Below are positions 26,222 to 34,119 of a DNA stretch of 58,906 nucleotides, piece by piece. Made by a program: the position numbers and the translations under genes. The DNA comes from an uncultured Pelagibacteraceae bacterium (GTDB lineage Bacteria > Pseudomonadota > Alphaproteobacteria > Pelagibacterales > Pelagibacteraceae): assembly GCA_902573065.1 (NCBI GenBank), contig CACGHX010000005.1, positions 1-58,906 of the forward strand, read 5' to 3'. Below the pieces are notes generated by a model. It worked only from the letters and a program-made list of their open reading frames with translations. It had not been told where the DNA came from and made no database searches. How positions within the stretch are numbered: the stretch's first letter is position 1; every line of letters starts with the position of its first letter.

Positions 26222-26533
26222 ATGAGCGAAAAAACTTCAGTTCTACTTTCAGACGTAACTGTAAGAGGTAACGTTGTTGAGAAAGAAAAACTAATGACTG
26301 ATGCGAAAATAGACGGTGATGTATCAGCGGATAAACTTCAAACCTTCGAGGGTTCAGAAATAAAAGGTAATATAAATTCGTCTGATGTTAGTTTAGGTGG
26401 AACTTTGAGAGGGAATATTAAATCAGACAAAATCAGAATTAAATCAACTGCTGATGTAGATGGTGTTTTGAACCAAAAAAACTTATCTATCGAAGATGGG
26501 GCAAAACTAAAAATAAAGGCTGAAACTTACTAA
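26222..26533 (+). CDS. Bactofilin (polymer-forming cytoskeletal protein)
   Basis: A 103-residue protein of repeating beta strands (VRGNVVEKEKL, IDGDVSADKLQ, EIKGNINSSDV, TLRGNIKSDKI, DVDGVLNQKNL), the right-handed beta-helix pattern of bactofilins, which polymerise into filaments affecting shape or stalks. The ATG at 26222 begins the family-like MSEKTSVLLSDV; an upstream TTG would add an atypical tail. It is shorter than most bactofilins, lacking long disordered ends. One base separates its stop from that of lysR. Confidence 0.85.
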   Translation: MSEKTSVLLSDVTVRGNVVEKEKLMTDAKIDGDVSADKLQTFEGSEIKGNINSSDVSLGGTLRGNIKSDKIRIKSTADVDGVLNQKNLSIEDGAKLKIKAETY

Positions 26534-26534
26534 T

Positions 26535-27425
26535 CTAAAATTTCCATTCATTTACCTTACTAAACAAAAAATTTCTAAAAGCCTGAACCTTTCCAACATT
26601 TTTTAATGATTGCGGATAAACAAAATGGGCTTCTGTTAATGGTCCCTCAACCTCTGGTAAGACTTTAGTTATGTTTGGTATATTAATAGTAATATAATCT
26701 GGTAAGGCAGCTAAACCCACTCCACTCTGAACTGCCAATAATAAACCATAAACACTATTTACCTTCATGACTGGTTTTCTTTTTTTGTTGTCTTTTGATC
26801 CAAGTTTTAAGGCCCAATCAGGATTAAAAACTGGGGATGGTGCACCTCTTCCATAAGTTATGAAGTTATGTTTATTTAAATCAGAGATTTTTTTTGGATG
26901 GCCATTTTTTTCTAGGTATTTAGTTGAACCATAAATATGATAGTGTAAATCAATTAATTTTTTTTGAATATAATTTAATTGTTTTGGACGTCTCATAAAA
27001 ATTCCTATATCTGATTGTCTAGTGCTTAAATCTAATTCTTTATCATCAAAAATAAGTTCTACTTCAAGATCTGGATGAAGACTCATAAATTCCTGTATCC
27101 TAGGTGTAAGCCAAGTTGTGCCAAAACTCACAACCGTCGTTACAGTAAGTTTTCCATTAATCTTATCTTTATCTTCACTTAAAGTTGACTCAACATCTTT
27201 AAGTTTTGAAATAACATCATTAGCTGTTTTATATAAATATTCGCCATTACTTGTTAAAACTAAACCTCTTGCATGTCTTTCAAATAAGTGAATTTTAAGA
27301 TCTTTTTCTAATGATTGAATTTGTCTACTAATTGCTGATTGGCTTAAGTTAAGTATAGTTGACGCATTTGTAAAACTCCCAGCTTCAGCAACTGTATGAA
27401 AAATTTTTAACTTATCCCAATCCAT
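26535..27425 (-). CDS. LysR-family transcriptional regulator
   Basis: A 296-residue LysR protein. The N-terminal winged helix-turn-helix (DWDKLKIFHTVAEAGSFTNA, then LSQSAISRQIQSLE) covers residues 1-60 and the periplasmic-binding-like effector domain about 90-290. It lies 13 bases downstream of acuI on the same strand rather than divergent from a target, so it may be cotranscribed with acuI. The effector is unknown; an acrylate or DMSP-related ligand is only a guess from position. Confidence 0.92.
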   Translation of the reverse strand: MDWDKLKIFHTVAEAGSFTNASTILNLSQSAISRQIQSLEKDLKIHLFERHARGLVLTSNGEYLYKTANDVISKLKDVESTLSEDKDKINGKLTVTTVVSFGTTWLTPRIQEFMSLHPDLEVELIFDDKELDLSTRQSDIGIFMRRPKQLNYIQKKLIDLHYHIYGSTKYLEKNGHPKKISDLNKHNFITYGRGAPSPVFNPDWALKLGSKDNKKRKPVMKVNSVYGLLLAVQSGVGLAALPDYITINIPNITKVLPEVEGPLTEAHFVYPQSLKNVGKVQAFRNFLFSKVNEWKF

Positions 27426-27438
27426 AGATTATTTTTTG

Positions 27439-28434
27439 TTATTTGTTTGTGTTTAATATTGCACGACCTGAAAACTCACCTTTAATTAATTTTGGGTAGG
27501 TTTCTAAAAGCTCATTAAATGATAATTCTTTTGTAAATCCCTGAACCTTTGTAAAATCAATCAATTTTGCTGCTTGTCCCCACACAAATTCTCTTCTCTT
27601 TAAGGATGACCCTGACGAGTCTATACCCCAAAGTTTAACTCCTCTTATAATAAATGGCATTACGGTAGTATTTATTTTATTACCACCTGCATTTCCGCAT
27701 GCTGCAACTATTCCACCAGGTTTTGTTTGAGCAAAAATTTTTGTTAATGCTGGACCACCGACAGTATCAACAACACCATCCCAAATACCTTTCTCTAGTA
27801 ATTTGCTTTCACCCTCAAACTCTTTTCTTTCTATAATATTTTTTGCACCTAAATCTTTTAAATAATCTTTTTTGTCTTTTTTTCCTGTAACAGCATGTAC
27901 ATCATAACCCATCTTAGATAATACCATTGTAGCAATACTACCAACACCACCTGTTGCTCCTGTAACCAGTACATCTTTAACTTTTGTTCCAAGCAATAAT
28001 TCTTCTTTGGCTTTTACTGCAAAAGAACATAGTAATGCTGTAAAACCTGCAGTGCCTAACATCATAGATTTTTTGTTATCTAAATCTTTTGGCATTTTAA
28101 CTAAAAAATTAGAGTCAACTTTTGCGTATTGTGAAAAACCGCCGAAATAACTTTCACCTACTCTAAATCCAGTTAAAATTACGTTGTCGTCTTTTTTGAA
28201 TTTATCGTCAGCACTTTCGACAACAACTCCCGAAAAATCTATTCCAGGAACAAAGGGAAATTTCCTTACTATTCTTCCTCCATCCTTCAAGATCATAGCG
28301 TCTTTGTAGTTGAGGCTGGAATAGTCTACCTTCACTAAAACATTTCCATCTTTAAGAGACTCTTTATCTATCTCTTTTACTTCGCGAGTAAATTTTTCAT
28401 TTTGATTATCAATAACAATTGCTTTGAATTTCAT
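27439..28434 (-). CDS. acuI: Acrylyl-CoA reductase / YhdH-type quinone oxidoreductase
   Basis: A 331-residue zinc-independent medium-chain dehydrogenase. SSLNYKDAMILKDGGRIVRKFPFVPGIDFSG at the start and the NADPH-binding VLVTGATGGVGSIAT (about 155-168), plus LWGIDSSGSSLKRRE, are signatures of the YhdH/AcuI group. AcuI reduces acrylyl-CoA to propionyl-CoA, detoxifying acrylate from DMSP in marine bacteria. AcuI and YhdH are close, so the substrate is inferred. It is followed by a lysR gene. Confidence 0.85.
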   Translation of the reverse strand: MKFKAIVIDNQNEKFTREVKEIDKESLKDGNVLVKVDYSSLNYKDAMILKDGGRIVRKFPFVPGIDFSGVVVESADDKFKKDDNVILTGFRVGESYFGGFSQYAKVDSNFLVKMPKDLDNKKSMMLGTAGFTALLCSFAVKAKEELLLGTKVKDVLVTGATGGVGSIATMVLSKMGYDVHAVTGKKDKKDYLKDLGAKNIIERKEFEGESKLLEKGIWDGVVDTVGGPALTKIFAQTKPGGIVAACGNAGGNKINTTVMPFIIRGVKLWGIDSSGSSLKRREFVWGQAAKLIDFTKVQGFTKELSFNELLETYPKLIKGEFSGRAILNTNK

Positions 28435-28504
28435 AGAAAATTACATGATCTTACATGTGACAAATTAATATGACAAATATTTTCTTTTAAGCGTATTATT
28501 TTTA

Positions 28505-28705
28505 ATGAAAAAATTACCGTATTATATAAGATTAAGTATAATTATTATCATATTAATATCACCAATTCCTGCTTTTCAGATCGGATGGTACTTTTTAGGA
28601 AAAAAGGACGGTCTTTTATTTGCATTTTGCTATGGAATCTTTGCAGTATCTTTTGCGTGTTACAAATTTTATTTAGATAATTGGAGAGATGAGGATGAAG
28701 ATTAA
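28505..28705 (+). CDS. Small two-helix membrane protein
   Basis: A 66-residue protein with two hydrophobic segments (about 8-30, and 36-53) and an acidic C-terminal tail (NWRDEDED). No family is recognised. It is divergent from acuI with a 70-base gap and its stop overlaps the convergent folE stop by 4 bases (TTAA). The clean ATG, full coding use of the gap and positive N-terminus argue for a real gene. Confidence 0.65.
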   Translation: MKKLPYYIRLSIIIIILISPIPAFQIGWYFLGKKDGLLFAFCYGIFAVSFACYKFYLDNWRDEDED

Positions 28706-29319
28706 CGTTTTTGTGAAATATAATTCAAAAATCTATTTTGAAAGCTTAAATCATTTTTGAACTTACCTAAAAAATAATTTGTAATTGTAGTTGCTTTTTC
28801 TTTTTTAATTCCTCTCATTGTCATACACTGATGTGTGGAGTCTATTGTAACAGCAACTCCGTGTGCATCTAAACCTTTCATCAAAGTTTCTGCTATTTGC
28901 ATTGTTAATCTCTCTTGAGTTTGTAATCTTTTTGAAAATACTTCTACAACTCTAGCAAGCTTACTTAAACCAACAACTCTTTTGTTTGGAAGATAAGCCA
29001 CGTGAGCCACACCTATAATTGGAGCCATATGATGTTCGCAATGACTTTGCACTGAAATATTTTTTTGCAGAACCATATCATCATAACCATTTACGTCGCC
29101 AAAAGTTTTTAACAATTCTGAAGTAATTTCTTGTTTGTACCCTTTAAAATATTCTTTAAAAGCCTTTGTTACCCTTCTAGGTGTTTCACGTAACCCTTCT
29201 CTGTCAGGATTTTCACCGATCCATCTTAAAATAGTTCTAAAAGCTTCTTGAGCTTCTTTGTCAGAAACTTCTGATTTTTCCTTTAAAATTGTAGTGTTTA
29301 AGTTTTTAACTATTTTCAT
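28702..29319 (-). CDS. folE: GTP cyclohydrolase I
   Basis: A 205-residue enzyme converting GTP to dihydroneopterin triphosphate, the first step of folate synthesis. NPDREGLRETPRRVTKAF, the zinc and active-site segment SHCEHHMAPIIGVAHVAYLP, KRVVGLSKLARVVEVFSKRLQTQERLT and the second zinc Cys in THQCMTMRG are all present, so it is the classical zinc-dependent FolE. It is divergent from hisI. Confidence 0.97.
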   Translation of the reverse strand: MKIVKNLNTTILKEKSEVSDKEAQEAFRTILRWIGENPDREGLRETPRRVTKAFKEYFKGYKQEITSELLKTFGDVNGYDDMVLQKNISVQSHCEHHMAPIIGVAHVAYLPNKRVVGLSKLARVVEVFSKRLQTQERLTMQIAETLMKGLDAHGVAVTIDSTHQCMTMRGIKKEKATTITNYFLGKFKNDLSFQNRFLNYISQKR

Positions 29320-29396
29320 AATATTAAAAATTAATATATAATAAATACTACTAATGCAAATTTCAAATTCTGAAATAATTCAACTTAACTATAAAA

Positions 29397-29864
29397 ATGT
29401 TTAAAAAAAGAGAAAATGTCGCGGAAATAGAAGAGGGAAACCTATTGTCTCCAAAATTTGATAACAATGGTCTTATACCGGTCATAGCAACTGATCACCA
29501 AACAAATGAAGTATTGATGCAAGGATTTATGAATGAAGATGCTCTAAAAAAAACAATCGAAACAAAAGAAGCTCACTATTGGAGTAGATCTAGAAAAAAA
29601 GTTTGGCACAAAGGAGAAACAAGTGGATTCGTACAAAAAGTCGTTGAACTCAGAATTGATGATGATCAAGACTCTATTTGGATGACGGTAGATATTGGTG
29701 ATGGTGCAAGTTGCCATGTTGGATACAAATCTTGTTTTTACAGATCTGTACCTCTTGGTAAAATTCAAGATATCGAAAAAATAAAGATGGAATTTAAAGA
29801 AAAGAAGAAAAAATTTGATCCTAATAAAGTTTATAAAGATAAACCAAATCCAACTAAAATTTGA
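29397..29864 (+). CDS. hisI: Phosphoribosyl-AMP cyclohydrolase
   Basis: A 155-residue enzyme of histidine biosynthesis that opens the adenine ring of PR-AMP. The motifs EVLMQGFMNEDALKKT, AHYWSRSRKKVWHKGETSG and the metal-binding end DGASCHVGYKSCFYRS (zinc cysteines) are complete. There is no fused HisE domain; the C-terminal extension is a Lys-rich tail. It stands apart from other his genes. A 16-codon ORF at 29354 overlaps its start. Confidence 0.96.
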   Translation: MFKKRENVAEIEEGNLLSPKFDNNGLIPVIATDHQTNEVLMQGFMNEDALKKTIETKEAHYWSRSRKKVWHKGETSGFVQKVVELRIDDDQDSIWMTVDIGDGASCHVGYKSCFYRSVPLGKIQDIEKIKMEFKEKKKKFDPNKVYKDKPNPTKI

Positions 29865-29870
29865 ATAATA

Positions 29871-30386
29871 TTATTTAAATAAGACAACTAATAAAAATAA
29901 TAATATCGCTTGTAAAAACCAACAAACAACTACAACACCTAAAGCTTTCCACAAGCTTTTATAATCAAGAGCCTGTCTCACACCCACAACCATACAAGCA
30001 AGCATCCATAATGATGAGCCAATAAATGTTACAGTCATTAATTCTGGTGTAAAACCAAAAACTCTTATTAAGCCTGGTGCACTTGAAAAACCAATTGTTC
30101 TCAATAATTCACCGTGATTACTTTTTGTTTCTTTGTCAGGAAATAATTTTGTTCCAACAATGTAAATCAAAAAAGCCCAAAAATACCAACTGGCTAGAGA
30201 GAGTAAGGGCCCTAAAAGAAAATTTGAAGCACCTAAATGGATTGCACCAATCCCAGCAGCTAAACTTGAGAGTACAACAACTGATGCGGCTTGGAAAGTT
30301 GCTGATTTATCATGTTCAACTTCCTCGTATAAATCTGGATCAATTTTAATTGCCCGATATATTCTATTTATAAAACTTTTTTTCAT
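29871..30386 (-). CDS. Yip1-family membrane protein
   Basis: A 171-residue protein with about four or five membrane helices after a short acidic-basic N-terminus (IKIDPDLYEEVEHDKSATFQAA). The arrangement, with GTKLFPDKETKSNHGELLRTIGFSSAPGLIRVFG between helices, matches alphaproteobacterial Yip1 domain proteins of unknown role. It is transcribed after tspO with a 19-base gap. Confidence 0.75.
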   Translation of the reverse strand: MKKSFINRIYRAIKIDPDLYEEVEHDKSATFQAASVVVLSSLAAGIGAIHLGASNFLLGPLLSLASWYFWAFLIYIVGTKLFPDKETKSNHGELLRTIGFSSAPGLIRVFGFTPELMTVTFIGSSLWMLACMVVGVRQALDYKSLWKALGVVVVCWFLQAILLFLLVVLFK

Positions 30387-30405
30387 TCAGAATACTTTTT
30401 TTAAA

Positions 30406-30870
30406 TTAGTTAAGATATAAAATACTTGTATTAAGCAACAATGCAAAGGAAGACCATAACAAATATGGGATCATTAGTAAAAAACTTAATTTGGTAGTTT
30501 TATAGTACATCTTCATCAGCCAGATTATAAAAAATAGTATTATTAGCAAATTTAATAGTGCCAAGAAGATTTGATGAAAACCAAAAAAAATAATGCTCCA
30601 AGTTGAATTAAAAAAAATATGAAAGAAATAGATTTTAACTGTTTTCTTATCTCTAAAATTGATCCAATTTATCCAAATAGCTAAGGACATTAAAATATAT
30701 AAACTCGTCCAAACTGGACCAAAAACTGATGCTGGAGGACTGAATGATGGTCTAATTAATTGGGAATACCACGGTTCTTTATAAATTGATGTAACAACTC
30801 CACCTATTGCGGATGCTGAAAACGTAATTAAAACAATAATTAATAAAGATAGATATTTATTATTTAACAT
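30406..30870 (-). CDS. tspO: TspO/MBR family tryptophan-rich sensory protein
   Basis: A 154-residue five-helix membrane protein. The loop EPWYSQLIRPSFSPPASVFGPVWTSLYI (about 32-59) is the hallmark of TspO/peripheral benzodiazepine receptors, which bind tetrapyrroles. NSTWSIIFFGFHQ lies in helix 3. In Rhodobacter TspO tunes photosynthesis genes in response to oxygen; the role here is unknown. It is divergent from the SDR gene. Confidence 0.92.
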   Translation of the reverse strand: MLNNKYLSLLIIVLITFSASAIGGVVTSIYKEPWYSQLIRPSFSPPASVFGPVWTSLYILMSLAIWINWINFRDKKTVKIYFFHIFFNSTWSIIFFGFHQIFLALLNLLIILFFIIWLMKMYYKTTKLSFLLMIPYLLWSSFALLLNTSILYLN

Positions 30871-30891
30871 AAGTATGAGATATAATTTATT

Positions 30892-31644
30892 ATGAGCGAA
30901 AACCAGAAAAAAGTTTGGATTACAGGAGCTAGTAGCGGAATAGGTAAAGCAACTGCTGAAAAATTTGCAAAAGAAAACTGGAAAGTTGCAATTTCTGCTA
31001 GAAGAGAAGATCTTTTAAATGAAATGGCAAAAGATCAAAATATTTTTGCTTTTCCAATGGATGTAACTGATCAGAATAAAACAGAGGAAACTTTTAATAA
31101 AATTATAAAAGAGTTTGGTGGTTTAGATTTATGTATATTTAGCTCAGGTACTTACGAAAGAAAATCAGAAAAAGGGTTAAGTGTAGATAATGTGAAAACA
31201 GTGATGGAAGTAAACTTTCTAGGTGTTGTTGGTTGTGTAAAAGCAGTTCAAGAATACTTTATTAATAAAAAAAGTGGTCATATTTCAATTGTTTCATCAC
31301 CTGTTGGTTACAGAGGTTTACCAAAATCATCTGGTTATACTGCATCAAAAGCTTCCTTGAATAATTTTACCCAAGGAATATATTTTGATTTTAAAAAGTT
31401 TAATGTGAGAGTTACTTTGATTTCCCCAGGATTTATCAAGACTGCTTTAACAGATAAAAACGAATTTAAGATGCCATTTCTAAAAGATACTAAATATGCT
31501 GCTGATAAGATATATGATGGTTTAATTAATAAACAATCATTCGAGATTATATTCCCACCTCAAATAGCTTTTATTTATAAAGTCTTTCAGATTTTACCAA
31601 ATAGGGTTTATAATTTTTTGATAAATAAATTTGTTAATCGTTAA
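30892..31644 (+). CDS. Short-chain dehydrogenase/reductase
   Basis: A 250-residue classical SDR. The NAD(P)-binding motif TGASSGIGKA is at about 10-19, FSSGT replaces the usual NNAG, the catalytic Ser is in SIVSSPVGYRG and the Tyr-Lys pair in SGYTASKAS. The substrate cannot be deduced. It sits next to the lipid-modification operon (opposite strand, 1-base gap between stops), and SDR genes often accompany that cluster in other bacteria. Confidence 0.88.
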   Translation: MSENQKKVWITGASSGIGKATAEKFAKENWKVAISARREDLLNEMAKDQNIFAFPMDVTDQNKTEETFNKIIKEFGGLDLCIFSSGTYERKSEKGLSVDNVKTVMEVNFLGVVGCVKAVQEYFINKKSGHISIVSSPVGYRGLPKSSGYTASKASLNNFTQGIYFDFKKFNVRVTLISPGFIKTALTDKNEFKMPFLKDTKYAADKIYDGLINKQSFEIIFPPQIAFIYKVFQILPNRVYNFLINKFVNR

Positions 31645-31645
31645 T

Positions 31646-32170
31646 TTAATTTTTAACAAAAACCACGGTCAAATCAGCTACTCTAAAACCAAACTTTGTC
31701 ATTTTAGCTCGGTTAATTGCAATGGTATCACTTTGTTTAAATATCCAATCGTCAAATGTGATTTTTATTTCTTTTCCTTTTACAGGGACAAGTAAAACAT
31801 ACTCTAATTTAAAAGCTGATCCATAAGAAAAACCTTTTGCTGTTCCAACAACATCTGCAGCCGTACCTTCATAATTATGTTCGTCTTTTTTTGTAATTTT
31901 CCATTGTCTAGTTTGAACTTCACCATCTGACCAATTAAATTTTTCGTTAAGAATTAATTGTTTGCCGTCCCACTTACCATCTAGATCTGCTGAAAATTGT
32001 CTAGTAACTTTACCTCCTCTGTTTTGAAGTACGCCATACGCTTTAACATTTCCATTTAGAAATTCTTCAATAATTAATCTTGGTTTTTGATTTTTAAAGT
32101 CTTCTGGTTTCATTCCTGCTACACAATTCGTTAAAAATAATGTTAAAAATAAAGTTAAAATATATCTCAT
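31646..32170 (-). CDS. DUF3833 family lipoprotein-like protein
   Basis: A 174-residue protein with a short hydrophobic signal ending LFLTNCVAG, a lipobox-like Cys at position 16 with Asn at -1 instead of Gly/Ala/Ser. The body (IEEFLNGNVKAYGVLQNRGGKVTRQF, WDGKQLILNEKF, RQWKI) matches DUF3833, a family typically encoded beside Cfa-like methyltransferases and DUF1365 proteins. It is the last gene of a four-gene operon, 3 bases after the methyltransferase. Confidence 0.85.
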   Translation of the reverse strand: MRYILTLFLTLFLTNCVAGMKPEDFKNQKPRLIIEEFLNGNVKAYGVLQNRGGKVTRQFSADLDGKWDGKQLILNEKFNWSDGEVQTRQWKITKKDEHNYEGTAADVVGTAKGFSYGSAFKLEYVLLVPVKGKEIKITFDDWIFKQSDTIAINRAKMTKFGFRVADLTVVFVKN

Positions 32171-32173
32171 TTT

Positions 32174-33361
32174 TTATTCATTCCTAAATGAAAATTGTAT
32201 TAAATCAATATTTTTAGCTCTAAAACCGGCTTCACAATAAGAAAAATAAAAATCCCAGATTTTTTTAAATGAATTATCAAAACCTTGTTGTGAAATATTA
32301 TTCCAAGAACCTATGAAGTTCTCTCTCCATTTTCTCAGCGTATGTGAGTAGTGTATTCCGTAAGAATTATATCCTCTCAAAGTTAGTCCGGTTTTCTTTG
32401 TGTAATCCTTTATTGATTGTAAGGAAGGTAAAAAACCTCCAGGAAAAATATATTTTTGTATAAAATCCTGATTCTTTTTGTATCTATCAAAAAGTTCATC
32501 TTTAATAATAATAGCTTGGATAGCCCCGACTCCATTCGGTTTAAGATTATTCTTAATTGTTTTAAAATATCTATTTAAATTCTTCTCTCCAACTGCTTCA
32601 ATCATTTCTATAGAGGCTATTGCATCATATTTATCTTTTAAATCTCTATAATCTAAAAATTTTACTTTAACTTTATTTTGCAAACCTAAAAGGTTTATTC
32701 TTTTTTTTGTAAACTCAAATTGTTTTTGTGAAATCGTAATACAATCAAGTTGAACATCATAATTTTTTGCAAGATGTTCAGCGAAACCGCCCCATCCACA
32801 TCCTATTTCTAAAATTTTATCTCCTGGTTTTGGCTGTATTAAATTTATAAGTTTATTGTATTTATTAATTTGAGCTTTTTCTAATTCTTCACCGGGTTTA
32901 TTAAAAATACCACACGAATAAGTCAATGTTTTATCTAACCAAGTAGAAAAAAATTCATTACCTAAATCATAATGTTTTGAAATATCTTTAACACTTTTTT
33001 TCTTTGTGTTTGATATAAAAAGTTTTTTAAAAATACTGTTTATGCTTGAAATATTTAATATTCCTGAAAATTCGTGAGTTATATTTATATTTTTTGCAGT
33101 TAGTTCAATTAATGAAGGTAAATTTAAGGTCTCAAATTCATTTCTAATATAACTCTCCCCTAAAGCACTACTGCCTCCCCTTATAATATTAAAATAAAAT
33201 TTTGGATTGTGGATTTTAATTTCTGCTGATAAAAAACTTTCTTGATTTCCAAATTGATGTATTTTTCCATCGTAGTTTTCTAGTGTAAGCTTTCCATGCT
33301 TAATATGGTTTAATTTCTTTAAAACGAAATTTTCAGAGATTTTATAAGGGCTAAGATTCAT
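32174..33361 (-). CDS. cfa: Cyclopropane-fatty-acid synthase-like methyltransferase
   Basis: A 395-residue SAM-dependent methyltransferase acting on phospholipid acyl chains. KDISKHYDLGNEFFSTWLD, TYSCGIF, the SAM-binding motif ILEIGCGWGGFAEHLA (about 183-198), ISQKQFEFTKKR and FIQKYIFPGGFLPS are conserved Cfa features. It could make cyclopropane rings, or methyl-branched precursors of furan fatty acids as related enzymes do. Its start overlaps the DUF1365 stop by 4 bases. Confidence 0.88.
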   Translation of the reverse strand: MNLSPYKISENFVLKKLNHIKHGKLTLENYDGKIHQFGNQESFLSAEIKIHNPKFYFNIIRGGSSALGESYIRNEFETLNLPSLIELTAKNINITHEFSGILNISSINSIFKKLFISNTKKKSVKDISKHYDLGNEFFSTWLDKTLTYSCGIFNKPGEELEKAQINKYNKLINLIQPKPGDKILEIGCGWGGFAEHLAKNYDVQLDCITISQKQFEFTKKRINLLGLQNKVKVKFLDYRDLKDKYDAIASIEMIEAVGEKNLNRYFKTIKNNLKPNGVGAIQAIIIKDELFDRYKKNQDFIQKYIFPGGFLPSLQSIKDYTKKTGLTLRGYNSYGIHYSHTLRKWRENFIGSWNNISQQGFDNSFKKIWDFYFSYCEAGFRAKNIDLIQFSFRNE

Positions 33362-34119
33362 TTTTCTATAGATAAATTGTTTTTAATTTTCGAATTTTTT
33401 TTGACAAGTTTAACGCCTTTCTTCCACAACCTTAATGCTTCAAAATGTATCGCCATTATAATTTTTATTGTCATCATTGGGTGTTTAAAGAAATTTTGAA
33501 CTAATTTTTTTGTGGATATTTGTTCTTTTTTTCCGATCTGACATGCTGAAAGTAGCATCCCTTTATCGTCAGTTTGTTTAATAAATATACTTAAAGTTTC
33601 CTTTGGTTCGGCTAATCTAAAATTATAAGCAGTTTCCATCTCTATGAATGGTGATACATAAAATTTTTTATTACAAGTTTGTGTAATTATTTTTTCATTT
33701 TTTTGAACTGGAAAAATATAGGTATGTTGCTCATTAAAGGTATTCTTTACTTCATAAAGTATTGCTCTTAATTCATTATTTTCGTTATAACAATAAAAAA
33801 TACTCAAAGGATTAAAAACGTAACCAAAAATTCTTGGAAAACATAAGAGTTTAATCTTTGTAACTTTAAAATTTATATTATATTTTTTTAAATTTTTTGT
33901 AACCCAGTCCCTAAGGTTTCCGCCATCTCTGTCACCATGATCTTTGTTATAAAAACTAAATATATTAAATTTATTAAATGAAAAAATTGAAATTTTATTT
34001 TGTAGATCTTTAAGTTCATCTAAATCGAAGAAAATAGAAAAAGTTTTATATGAAAAAAAATGTCTTTTCGGTTTAAATCTTCGATGCGTTACTATACCTT
34101 TGTATATACAAGTCTCCAT
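33358..34119 (-). CDS. DUF1365 family protein
   Basis: A 253-residue protein matching DUF1365: CIYKGIVTHRRFKPKRHFFSY at the start, then FSFYNKDHGDRDGGNLRDWV, PRIFGYVFNPLSIFYCY and KKFYVSPFIEMETAYNF. The biochemical role is not known, but the family is nearly always encoded between an FAD oxidoreductase and a Cfa-like enzyme. I place the start at the ATG at 34119 because GAGGG lies six bases upstream; it overlaps the previous gene by 47 bases. Confidence 0.88.
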   Translation of the reverse strand: METCIYKGIVTHRRFKPKRHFFSYKTFSIFFDLDELKDLQNKISIFSFNKFNIFSFYNKDHGDRDGGNLRDWVTKNLKKYNINFKVTKIKLLCFPRIFGYVFNPLSIFYCYNENNELRAILYEVKNTFNEQHTYIFPVQKNEKIITQTCNKKFYVSPFIEMETAYNFRLAEPKETLSIFIKQTDDKGMLLSACQIGKKEQISTKKLVQNFFKHPMMTIKIIMAIHFEALRLWKKGVKLVKKNSKIKNNLSIEK

